This document shows, piece after piece, positions 44,816 to 52,812 of a DNA stretch of 64,000 bases. The first letter of the stretch is position 1. Each line of letters starts with the position of its first letter. The notes under the pieces are model-generated. The model searched no databases. It saw only the letters and a list, made by a program, of their open reading frames with translations, and was not told where the DNA came from. The translations under genes and the position numbers were made by a program. Origin of the DNA: Pseudomonas psychrophila HA-4 (lineage in GTDB: Bacteria; Pseudomonadota; Gammaproteobacteria; Pseudomonadales; Pseudomonadaceae); the NCBI RefSeq assembly GCF_000282975.1, contig NZ_ALJC01000128.1:62001-126000 (forward strand). Direction: 5' to 3'.

Positions 44816-47281
44816 CTAGCCCTCGCTATGAATTTCAATATGCCGCTTTGGTGTTATTGCAGCCAAGTTATCAACATCATAAACATCACCACCATCAGTA
44901 ATCCGGCTTTTATGATGAATCTCAATTTTTACGCGCCCACCTGCTTGATCCGACTCTTGTACGTAAGGTGCGTTCCCATTTCTCATTAAAGCCAGACTAC
45001 CCGGATTGAACTGCCTAACAAGCTCTGAGTCATTAGCCACAGCCTTCCAAAACGCCTCTCGAAACGCCCTAAAGTTCCTAAACTCACGCCCCCGAAGCTG
45101 GTCTGCAATCTGCGATGGAATCGGGGCCCCTTCGCCTTGCGATGCTGCACCTAACCAAGTACCCGTCACCACCTGCCCGACACCTGTTGCAACCCCCGAA
45201 TCCTCGCGACGATCCTTGAACATTACATACAGCGGGGGTAAACCAGAATCCACCGGGAACACGGTAATGAAGTCGTCAAACCCGGCTTCAGCAAGCCCAG
45301 GAAAGGTGTCAATTCTTCCTTCAACAGGCGTTACCGTCACCCCCGTGTAGACTGGTGGCGCAGTGGGTTCAGCAGGTGATGTGGTCGAGCTATTGCCTGG
45401 GTTAACGATGGGTGTCCATGTCAACGTTCGGGGCGGCACGTCTCCAGTCGTGACGCTGTAAACATTCTGCTCAGCGTTAAAGGTAGCAGCTACTACCTTT
45501 ACGCTCGACGGTACGACTCTCCCGTCAGTCTTGGCGACGAAGACTTCAGACTGTCCGTCGGCTGCTGTTTTAGAACTGATGCGTACGGGCATATCAACAG
45601 AGCCACCCGAAGCGGCAATCGCCCATAAATCCGGCCCATCGTGCGAAACCAAATCCGATAGCGGCGTACTGAAAGCATAACGTTCAGGCAGTTCGCCATT
45701 GGCCAGCTTGGACGAATAGACCAAAGCCGACACACCCACAAAAAACCCCGACACCGTGCCCGCCGCCAAGCCGGTTAATGCGGCTATTGAAGAGCGAATA
45801 GCCGCTTGTAAAGTCACTGACGCCGCATCAATAACCGCAGCAGTTCCTGCGGAGGTCATAAACAGCGGACTTGTCGCTGATGCAGGACCGGGAGCATGAA
45901 ACGCATTGGCTATACGGATAGCCTCTGCAGCGCGCACTTGTTCATCGGCCACGCGCTTTGCCTCTGCCTCAGCTGCCTGACGGGCCTGCTCGGCGGCTTC
46001 TGCAGCGAGCCGTTGTGCTTGTGCTTCGGCCGCAAGGCGAGCTTGTTCATCTGCTACGCGCCTGGCCTCTGCCTCAGTTGCAAGACGGGCTTGTTCGGCT
46101 GCTTCTTCAGCGAGCCGTTGTGCTTGTGCTTCAGCCGCAAGGCGAGCTTGTTCATCTGCTACTCGCTTGGCCTCTGCCTCAACTGCAAGACGGACTTGTT
46201 CATCGGCAAGAAGCTTCGCTTCAATCATTTGCTCAGCTTGCTTGGCCCGCTCGGCTAGGGCGCCAAGTGCATTCGCGGTGACTGTCAGATGCCTGGCAGA
46301 TTCAACCTTAAGTAACGCATCGTGGTAACTCTGCCACTTAGTCCCTATATGAGTATGGGCTTGCAAGTAAACCAGTTCGTGGAGTGCTTCCAGTTCCGGC
46401 TTGCTTAACGGTGCTTTGATCTTCGGATTTTCCACGGGAAAGTGGACCGTAACGCCGCCACTACTGAAAGACGGCGGCGCGTAAGCAGGGCTAACAGCAG
46501 CCATTTTAGACGCCGCCATATGCTCCAAAGTTACCTTGTAATGCGCCAATGCTTTAGCAGGCGACATACCGTCCATCGAACCCGCTGCCGAAATAAACTC
46601 CGAATAGAGGTTTTCCGGCAATTGATGAGCGTGAATATCTCGCTCCTGAATGATGATTTCTAATCGTTTATACGGTGCGGGATTATTGTCAGCCATCTGT
46701 GCCCAATCTATTTTTTGCGCCTGTTCTGCAAGTTTCCCGGCAAGAACAGCCATAGAAAGCGAAAGCACCTTAATTTCCATTGCTGATTTATAGACATTAT
46801 CGAACTGGGCATACAGCCCTGCCAGGGCAACAACAGGGTCGTTAGTCTTAGAGTTTATAAGTTCATGCAATTTCTGACGTGGTAACACCTCCATCAGAAA
46901 ATAAGGACTCAGTCCATAAAGTCCATAAATATTGGGAGCAACGCTTATATATCTATTTTTCTTCGAACCAATAAGATCTAGCGTGACTTTATGCTCAACA
47001 GCAGCGATTTCTAAAGGGGCTGAATTTTTCACACCTTTGGCGACTTGTTTTCCCTCCTCCCACTCACGCAAGGTATCAACGAGAAGCGAATTAAATCGTG
47101 CGCTGTACTCACGATCGATCTCTTGTTGACTTCCAACTTGGTCACTCATTAACTCAACTATGACGTTTGGCATTGCGACTTCATGAATACTGCTAAGCCC
47201 ACCCAGCCCTCTACGCTGGCTATCATTTAGCCCCCAAGGGATTTGATTCGATCCAAATTGAGTCTGAGGCCGTTCATTCAC
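44816..47281 (-). CDS. S-type pyocin/colicin with HNH DNase domain
   Basis: An 821-residue bacteriocin that should kill related strains by cutting chromosomal DNA. Reading from the N-terminus: a region of about 340 residues that I cannot assign to a known receptor-binding domain; a coiled coil with 35-residue repeats (about 345-450); a pyocin-S-like translocation domain from about 470 to 660; a linker; and a colicin-E9-type DNase (about 690-821). The HNH residues are complete: His789-His790, Asn805, His814 and His818. There is no lysis gene nearby. Base composition is lower in GC at both ends than in surrounding genes. No TonB box is evident at the N-terminus. Confidence 0.9.
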   Translation of the reverse strand: MNERPQTQFGSNQIPWGLNDSQRRGLGGLSSIHEVAMPNVIVELMSDQVGSQQEIDREYSARFNSLLVDTLREWEEGKQVAKGVKNSAPLEIAAVEHKVTLDLIGSKKNRYISVAPNIYGLYGLSPYFLMEVLPRQKLHELINSKTNDPVVALAGLYAQFDNVYKSAMEIKVLSLSMAVLAGKLAEQAQKIDWAQMADNNPAPYKRLEIIIQERDIHAHQLPENLYSEFISAAGSMDGMSPAKALAHYKVTLEHMAASKMAAVSPAYAPPSFSSGGVTVHFPVENPKIKAPLSKPELEALHELVYLQAHTHIGTKWQSYHDALLKVESARHLTVTANALGALAERAKQAEQMIEAKLLADEQVRLAVEAEAKRVADEQARLAAEAQAQRLAEEAAEQARLATEAEARRVADEQARLAAEAQAQRLAAEAAEQARQAAEAEAKRVADEQVRAAEAIRIANAFHAPGPASATSPLFMTSAGTAAVIDAASVTLQAAIRSSIAALTGLAAGTVSGFFVGVSALVYSSKLANGELPERYAFSTPLSDLVSHDGPDLWAIAASGGSVDMPVRISSKTAADGQSEVFVAKTDGRVVPSSVKVVAATFNAEQNVYSVTTGDVPPRTLTWTPIVNPGNSSTTSPAEPTAPPVYTGVTVTPVEGRIDTFPGLAEAGFDDFITVFPVDSGLPPLYVMFKDRREDSGVATGVGQVVTGTWLGAASQGEGAPIPSQIADQLRGREFRNFRAFREAFWKAVANDSELVRQFNPGSLALMRNGNAPYVQESDQAGGRVKIEIHHKSRITDGGDVYDVDNLAAITPKRHIEIHSEG
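45938..46180 (-). repeat. 105-bp tandem repeats coding the bacteriocin coiled coil
   Basis: Two full units (46076-46180 and 45971-46075) and a partial third (45938-45970). Each full unit encodes 35 residues starting EAEAKRVADEQARLAAEAQA or a close variant and ending AAEQARLAT or AAEQARQAA. The regular Ala/Glu/Arg heptads predict a long rod-like helix. High identity between units means the number could change by recombination or slippage. Confidence 0.85.
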
Positions 47282-47700
47282 TCTAATTGATATCGGCTCT
47301 ATCTCATATGAGCTAGGGCCTAATTTTTTTATGAGGCCCCAAATATTTATCTATCTCATTTCCCATAAAAACTTCATCCTTGCCATTCTGATTATTTGAA
47401 AACACCTCCTACAACATCCATTAAAAATTAGCTCACATCACCATATTTTACGTAAATTCGACGCATTTTCAGAAATAGAAACAAACATCAAAAGACCGAT
47501 ACTTAAAAATAGAAATACACTTCTTTAAATCATGAAAGATACTTCTTACACAGTACCCACCCATGAGTATTTACTTATGCAGATATAAATTAGAACGCGC
47601 TCATCTTGCTGGGTTAAGGAGGGGATTTTTTAACCTTTCGACTAATACGCCGTTTTATCACTGTGTACGTCGACGTATTTCGTACACAAAGGCGTTGCGC
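47282..47700. other. AT-rich region upstream of the bacteriocin gene
   Basis: About 420 bp, clearly more AT-rich than the neighbourhood, with no credible gene. It must contain the bacteriocin promoter. I looked for a LexA box (CTG-N10-CAG) and for pyocin P-boxes and found nothing convincing. A short inverted repeat GGTTAA/TTAACC flanks a purine-rich segment at 47618-47640. Confidence 0.5.
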
Positions 47701-47704
47701 GCCC

Positions 47705-47745
47705 AATAAAAAAGGGCGACCCGTCGGTCGCCCTTTGAATTTTTC
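47705..47745. terminator. Bidirectional intrinsic terminator
   Basis: Stem GGGCGACC / GGTCGCCC with loop CGTC at 47714-47733, an A-run on the left (a U-tract for minus-strand transcripts) and TTTGAATTTTT on the right. It is strongest for a transcript coming from the right, on the minus strand. Confidence 0.75.
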
Positions 47746-47965
47746 CGTCCTGGCTCAACACGTGTGATGTTGGCTCACCTCGCGCCGTCTTCTGGACAGT
47801 GCGTAGCCCGGGGGCCGGGGCAACCCTGTTGGGTTGGCGGCCGCGGCTGGCCTGATTTGGCGGGCCGCAGTGGACTCTATGTCCGGGCAGTGATTCTGGT
47901 GTTAAGAATAGGCCTGTGGTCGCGACACAGGATTGCGAAGATTGCTGAATAAAATATGACTTGCG
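47746..47965 (-). ncRNA. Candidate structured RNA upstream of the lrp-like gene
   Basis: A GC-rich 220-bp block with no plausible protein, lying between the divergent bacteriocin and Lrp genes and ending, on the minus strand, at a good intrinsic terminator. Potential pairings include CCTGTG/CACAGG near 47911-47931 and a closing GGACA/TGTCC pair (near 47880 and 47796). A small RNA fits this layout, but I do not recognise a family; it may instead be a leader of the Lrp-type gene read on the plus strand. Confidence 0.35.
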
Positions 47966-48022
47966 CAATTTTTGCCTTCAGATGGATACTTTCACGCAAT
48001 AGTTATGACAAAGGGTGTCTTC

Positions 48023-48502
48023 GTGAGCAAACTCGACCGGTATGACCTGAGCATTTTGGCGGAATTACAACGTGATGCGCGCATTTCCAATCAGGAATTG
48101 GCCGAACGTATTGGGCTGTCGCCTTCGCCGTGCTCCAGACGGGTCAAACAACTCGAAGATGACGGCTACATCTCGCGCCAGGTTGCCTTGCTGGACCGAA
48201 AGCTACTGGGGTTGAGCCTCACAGCCTACGTGCTAATCGGAATGGACCGGCACACGCCTGAGCGCTTCGAGAACTTTGAGGCCGCGATCCGCAGCCTGCC
48301 ACAGGTGCTGGAATGCAGCCTGGTGACGGGGATGGACGCCGATTACCAATTGAAGGTCGTCGTGCCCGACATGGATCACTATCAAAAACTGCTGTTGGGC
48401 CATCTGACCCGTATCGACGGTGTGACCAGCGTGCGCTCAAGCTTTGTGCTGAACCAAGTGCTAAACAGCACCGAGTTGCCGTTGACGCATTTGCGAACGT
48501 AA
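48023..48502 (+). CDS. Lrp/AsnC-family regulator
   Basis: A 159-residue leucine-responsive-type regulator. The helix-turn-helix lies about residues 4-55 (LDRYDLSILAELQRDARISNQ, LAERIGLSPSPCSRRVKQLE) and a RAM ligand-binding domain about 65-145 (VTGMDADYQLKVVVPD). The likely start is GTG 48023, with AGGG ten bases ahead; ATG 48005 is the alternative. The target is probably an amino-acid metabolism gene, but no such operon adjoins it. It is followed by a DUF2788 gene. Confidence 0.87.
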   Translation: MSKLDRYDLSILAELQRDARISNQELAERIGLSPSPCSRRVKQLEDDGYISRQVALLDRKLLGLSLTAYVLIGMDRHTPERFENFEAAIRSLPQVLECSLVTGMDADYQLKVVVPDMDHYQKLLLGHLTRIDGVTSVRSSFVLNQVLNSTELPLTHLRT

Positions 48503-48589
48503 CCCCTGTAGCCGCAGATCAATTTTAACCGCGGCATCCTGGCGTATACTTCAACGGTTTTTTGACCCCGTGGCCGCTGGAGAACACCG

Positions 48590-48799
48590 ATGGATCCTGC
48601 CGTACTTGAAGAATGGATGATGACGATTCTAGTCAGCGTCTTGATCTTGTTCATGGGCTTTATCGTCTGGGACCTCGCGAAGAAGTCCAAAGCCGGGCGC
48701 TTCGGGTCGATGATTCTATTTTTTGTGCTGGGGCTCGGTGTCGCTGCGTTCATCATCAAAAGTGTGGTGATCGGCCTGATCGAGTCAGGCGCGCTATAG
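48590..48799 (+). CDS. DUF2788 small membrane protein
   Basis: A 69-residue protein with two membrane helices (about 8-27, [18 protein letters not shown], and about 43-65, [21 protein letters not shown]) separated by a basic loop (KKSKAGRFG). It matches the DUF2788 family, found mainly in Pseudomonas relatives, with no known function. Its last six bases overlap the end of the convergent pseudouridine synthase gene. Confidence 0.85.
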   Translation: MDPAVLEEWMMTILVSVLILFMGFIVWDLAKKSKAGRFGSMILFFVLGLGVAAFIIKSVVIGLIESGAL

Positions 48800-49435
48800 C
48801 CGCGCCGGCACTTCTTTGTATTGCCCCTGATCCAGCCCCTCAATACTCCAGTCACCAATGCGCACCCGAACCAGACGCAGGGTCGGCAAGCCTACGGCCG
48901 CCGTCATGCGCCGCACCTGACGATTACGCCCTTCGCGAATCACCAACTCAAGCCACGAGGTGGGTACGCTTTTGCGAAACCGTACCGGCGGGTTGCGCGG
49001 CCACAACTCGGGCTCTTCCAGGCCGCGTGCTTGCGCGGGAAGGGTTTTGCCGTCATTCAATTGCACGCCATCACGTAACTGCTGCAACTGCTCGGGTGTT
49101 GGCTCGCCTTCCACTTGCACCCAGTAGGTTTTGGGGAGTTTGTGTTTAGGGTCGGCAATCCGCGCCTGTAACTGGCCGTCATTGGTCAGCAGCAACAAGC
49201 CTTCACTGTCGCGGTCCAGACGCCCGGCGGGGTAAATGCCGGGGATGGGGATAAAGTCCTTGAGCGTCGCCCGCCCGCCTTCGTCACTGAACTGGGTCAG
49301 TACATCGAACGGTTTATTGAACACGTACAACTTGGGATCGGACGGCGGGGCCTTGGCCACACGGCGATTGGCAGCACCGGTGCTGGTACTTTTAGGCGCC
49401 GGACGGCGTGGGGCGGGACGAGCAGGACGTGACAT
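48794..49435 (-). CDS. rluE: 23S rRNA pseudouridine synthase, RluE/RsuA type
   Basis: A 213-residue enzyme converting uridine to pseudouridine in 23S rRNA, probably U2457. After a Lys/Pro/Arg-rich start, the synthase domain shows [17 protein letters not shown] (about 31-47), the catalytic motif [17 protein letters not shown] (Asp about residue 79) and [19 protein letters not shown] near 164. It lacks an N-terminal S4 domain, which distinguishes RluE from RsuA, RluB and RluF. Confidence 0.87.
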   Translation of the reverse strand: MSRPARPAPRRPAPKSTSTGAANRRVAKAPPSDPKLYVFNKPFDVLTQFSDEGGRATLKDFIPIPGIYPAGRLDRDSEGLLLLTNDGQLQARIADPKHKLPKTYWVQVEGEPTPEQLQQLRDGVQLNDGKTLPAQARGLEEPELWPRNPPVRFRKSVPTSWLELVIREGRNRQVRRMTAAVGLPTLRLVRVRIGDWSIEGLDQGQYKEVPARL

Positions 49436-49503
49436 GACAAAAAGGACATCTAGCGATCAGGACTGGTAATGCTAGTGCCCTGATCGCTAAATGACCACTT
49501 GAA

Positions 49504-50976
49504 TCAACGGAACGGCGGCTCGTCAAAGCTGCGCAGTTTGCGTGAGTGCAGCGAATTGAGCTGGCTGCGCATCAAGTCCACGGCCGCAATGCCGATTTTC
49601 AGATGCTGGCTAACGGCCCGTTCATAGAACGCGTTGGCCGAGCCCGGCAGCTTGATTTCACTGTGCAGGGGTTTGTCCGAGACGCACAGCAAGGTGCCGT
49701 ACGGAACGCGGAGACGATAACCTTGTGCCGCGATGGTGCCGCTCTCCATGTCCACGGCCACCGCGCGAGACAGGTTGATCAGCGGACGCTCTTGCGCCCA
49801 ACGCAGCTCCCAGTTGCGGTCGTCGTAGGTCAGGACAGTACCGGTACGCAGGCGTTTTTTGAGTTCGTCGCCACGCTCACCAGTGACTTGGGCCGCCGCT
49901 TCCTGCAACGCCAATTGCACTTCGGCCAAGGCCGGGATCGGGATATTGGGCGGCACGACCCGGTCGAGAATCCCGTCACGGCGCATGTAAGCGTGTGCCA
50001 ACACGTAGTCGCCAATGGTCTGCGATTGGCGCAAGCCGCCGCAGTGACCAATCATCAGCCAGCAATGCGGGCGCAGCACCGCCAGATGGTCCGTGATGTT
50101 TTTAGCGTTGGATGGGCCTACGCCTATATTGACCAGCGTGACGCCGTGGCCGTCGTTGGCCTGCAAGTGATAGGCCGGCATCTGGTAGCGGTGCCACACC
50201 ACGCCTGCGGCAATGGCCTGGGCTTCACCGTAGTCCATGGACTTTTCGATGATCACGTTGCCAGGCATCACCATGCGCACAAAGCGCGGGTTATCGCGCA
50301 GTTGCTCAAGGCCATGCAGGATGAACTGGTCGACGTAGCGATGGTAGTTGGTCAGCAGAATCCAAGGCTGTACGTGGCGCCAGTCGCTGCCGGTGTAGTG
50401 CACCAGACGACGTAGCGAGAAGTCGACGCGGGCGGCGTCAAACAGCGCGAGTGGCAGCGGATCGGTGTTTTCCCAATCGTAAAGACCATCAGCGATGCCA
50501 TCGGTGGCCGCCGACAGATCCGTACTTGGAAACACGCGAGCTAAGGCGGCAGCGGTCACGCCGGAACCGGCGAGTTCATCGCCCTGCTCGACCACATACG
50601 GATACGGAATGTCTTGTTGGCTGACCCCGACTTCAACCTCTACCGTGAAGTCACGCATCAACGGCACTAACTGTTCCAGCAAATAGTTACGGAACGAGGC
50701 CGGATGAGTGACGGTGACGCTGTAGGTGCCTGGCAGTTGCACCTTGGCATACGCACGCGTTGTGGTTGGGACTTCACCGTTAATGCGGTAGGTCAAGCGC
50801 AATTCCGGGTAGCGAAACAGTGCACGTTCTTCTGGAGTGGGCTCAACCCGATCCTTCAGGTAGCGCTTGAGAGCCTGGCTCAATGCCGTGGTGGCGCGTT
50901 CATGCAGGGCAGCGAGACGATCGACAGCCTCGGCTGCGGTTGAAACGACAATAAAAGCTTCGGTCACGGTAAGCAT
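49504..50976 (-). CDS. amn: AMP nucleosidase
   Basis: A 490-residue enzyme hydrolysing AMP to adenine and ribose 5-phosphate. The N-terminal regulatory domain (about 1-175) contains FRYPELRLTYRINGEVPTTT and PGTYSVTVTHP; the C-terminal nucleoside-phosphorylase-like domain contains LVNIGVGPSNAKNITDHLA, MIGHCGGLRQSQ, VDMESGTIAAQGYR and LCVSDKPLH. The C-terminus SLRKLRSFDEPPFR is a hallmark of long Amn proteins. Confidence 0.94.
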   Translation of the reverse strand: MLTVTEAFIVVSTAAEAVDRLAALHERATTALSQALKRYLKDRVEPTPEERALFRYPELRLTYRINGEVPTTTRAYAKVQLPGTYSVTVTHPASFRNYLLEQLVPLMRDFTVEVEVGVSQQDIPYPYVVEQGDELAGSGVTAAALARVFPSTDLSAATDGIADGLYDWENTDPLPLALFDAARVDFSLRRLVHYTGSDWRHVQPWILLTNYHRYVDQFILHGLEQLRDNPRFVRMVMPGNVIIEKSMDYGEAQAIAAGVVWHRYQMPAYHLQANDGHGVTLVNIGVGPSNAKNITDHLAVLRPHCWLMIGHCGGLRQSQTIGDYVLAHAYMRRDGILDRVVPPNIPIPALAEVQLALQEAAAQVTGERGDELKKRLRTGTVLTYDDRNWELRWAQERPLINLSRAVAVDMESGTIAAQGYRLRVPYGTLLCVSDKPLHSEIKLPGSANAFYERAVSQHLKIGIAAVDLMRSQLNSLHSRKLRSFDEPPFR

Positions 50977-51066
50977 CCTGTCTTCTGAACTGGCAGGCCT
51001 TTATCTTGCCTGCATCGATGGGCAAAGCATACCGGGCGCACCACAAAACCCCGTAGTAGGGAATGT

Positions 51067-52716
51067 TCAGAGAATCTGCGGGGTTGAGCGCTCAACGATG
51101 GCTGCCACATTCAAGCCGCGTGGCAAGTTGCCGTAGGCCCGGCTGCTGCCATGTAGCCGACTGGCTATAAAGGCGTCGCTCACGTCGCTGTTACCCGCCT
51201 CCAACAGCAGTTTTGCCTGTAGGCCCAAGGCAATATCTTCGGTCAGTTGCCGCGCCCGGTATTGGATGTCGTCGGTGTCTTTAAAGGCCTTTTTCAACTG
51301 CCTTATGTGCTGTGCCAATCGCACATCGCCATGCCCGTCACCCAGCTCGGAAAACAGTGCATCGAGCACCCCAGGCTCTTTGGACAATGCGCGCAAAACG
51401 TCCAGGCATTGGACATTGCCGGAGCCTTCCCAGGTGGAGTTGACCGGCGCTTCGCGATAAAGGCGCGGCAAGATGCTGTCTTCAACATACCCCGCGCCGC
51501 CCATGCATTCGGCCGCCTCGTTAATCATTGCGGGGGCCCGCTTGCAGATCCAGTATTTGCCAACCGCCGTAACCAGCCGTGAGAATTTGGCTTCTTGCGG
51601 GTCATCCAGATGGTCCAGCGCACGGCCCATGCGCAGGCTCAATGCCAGTGCCGCTTCGCTTTCCAACGCTAGGTCGGCCAGTACGTTTTGCATCAGGGGG
51701 TGTTCGGCCAATACCCGACCGCCTACCAAACGATGGGCACAATGATGACTGGCTTGGGTCAACGCCTGACGCATCAACGCGCTGGAGCCGACCATGCAAT
51801 CGAAACGGGTCATGGCGACCATTTCGATAATCGTCGGCACGCCGCGCCCTTCTTCGCCAATCATCCAGGCCAATGCGCCACGAAACTCAACTTCACTGGA
51901 GGCATTTGAGCTATTGCCCAGTTTGTTTTTAAGACGCTGGATGTAGAACTCGTTGCGACTGCCGTCCGGGCGATGGCGTGGCAGCAGGAAGCACGTCAGG
52001 CCTTTGTCGGTTTGTGCCAAGGTCAGGAAGCCGTCGCACATGGGCGCCGAGCAAAACCATTTATGCCCCAACAATTCGTAAGCTTGCCCAGGCCCACCCG
52101 CGCCTACCGGATAAGCCCGCGTGGTATTGGCGCGCACGTCGGTGCCGCCCTGTTTTTCGGTCATGGCCATGCCCAGGGTCACACCCGCCTTTTGACTGAT
52201 GTCGACGTTACGCGAATCGTATTCAGTGGCCAGTACTTTGGGCAGCCAAATCTCGGCAATATCCGGTTGCAGTCGCAAGGCCGGGACGCTGGCGAAGGTC
52301 ATGGTCAACGGGCAACCGCTGCCCGCCTCGGCTTGGCTGTGCAGATAGGTCATAGACGCGCGGGCAACATGCGCGCCTGGCTGCGGGTCGGTCCAAGGCA
52401 AGGACGGCAAACCGTGCTCAACCGCCGTACGCATCAGTTGGTGATAGGCCGGGTGAAACTCCACCAGATCAATCCGATGGCCAAAACGGTCATGGCTGAC
52501 AAACAGGGGTTTGTTTTCATTGGCCAGAAAGCCCGCCGCCATCAACGGGCCACCCGCCAGTGCACCGTACTGATCAACCCGCGATTGCGCCCAGCCCGCA
52601 CCAAAGTGTTGGCTCCAGTGCTGCAATGGTAGATCAATGCGGTAGAGATTGACGCCGTCCAAGGGTGGCGGCTGGTTGGTGACTTGGTGGGTTTCGGCGT
52701 ATTGATGCAAGTTCAT
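51067..52716 (-). CDS. Acyl-CoA dehydrogenase-like flavoprotein, AidB type
   Basis: A 549-residue protein of the AidB branch of acyl-CoA dehydrogenases. It begins YAETHQVTNQPPPLDGVNLY, the AidB start; the FAD-binding part shows MTEKQGGTDVRANTT and GHKWFCSAPMCDGFLTLAQ; the C-terminal helical domain contains CMGGAGYVEDS and PRLYREAPVNSTWEGSGN. E. coli AidB belongs to the adaptive response to alkylation and binds DNA, but no ada or alk genes are nearby, so that role is open. ATG 52716 has GGAG upstream and is preferred over TTG 52737. Confidence 0.87.
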   Translation of the reverse strand: MNLHQYAETHQVTNQPPPLDGVNLYRIDLPLQHWSQHFGAGWAQSRVDQYGALAGGPLMAAGFLANENKPLFVSHDRFGHRIDLVEFHPAYHQLMRTAVEHGLPSLPWTDPQPGAHVARASMTYLHSQAEAGSGCPLTMTFASVPALRLQPDIAEIWLPKVLATEYDSRNVDISQKAGVTLGMAMTEKQGGTDVRANTTRAYPVGAGGPGQAYELLGHKWFCSAPMCDGFLTLAQTDKGLTCFLLPRHRPDGSRNEFYIQRLKNKLGNSSNASSEVEFRGALAWMIGEEGRGVPTIIEMVAMTRFDCMVGSSALMRQALTQASHHCAHRLVGGRVLAEHPLMQNVLADLALESEAALALSLRMGRALDHLDDPQEAKFSRLVTAVGKYWICKRAPAMINEAAECMGGAGYVEDSILPRLYREAPVNSTWEGSGNVQCLDVLRALSKEPGVLDALFSELGDGHGDVRLAQHIRQLKKAFKDTDDIQYRARQLTEDIALGLQAKLLLEAGNSDVSDAFIASRLHGSSRAYGNLPRGLNVAAIVERSTPQIL

Positions 52717-52812
52717 TGCGCGGGCTCCAAGGATCAATCCAATGGACCCAGTGAAGCACGCACAGCCACCATCACAAGTGGCATAAGCGCCTAAACTTCG
52801 GCGCTTTTGCCT

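Noticed and set aside
47282-47640. SOS (LexA) or P-box control of the bacteriocin
   Set aside because: No CTG-N10-CAG or clear P-box repeat was found by eye, so no site is annotated although such control is common for pyocins.
47642-47968. 108-residue frame on the minus strand next to the bacteriocin
   Set aside because: It runs through the intrinsic terminator hairpin, has no recognisable domain and is more easily explained as GC-rich non-coding sequence.
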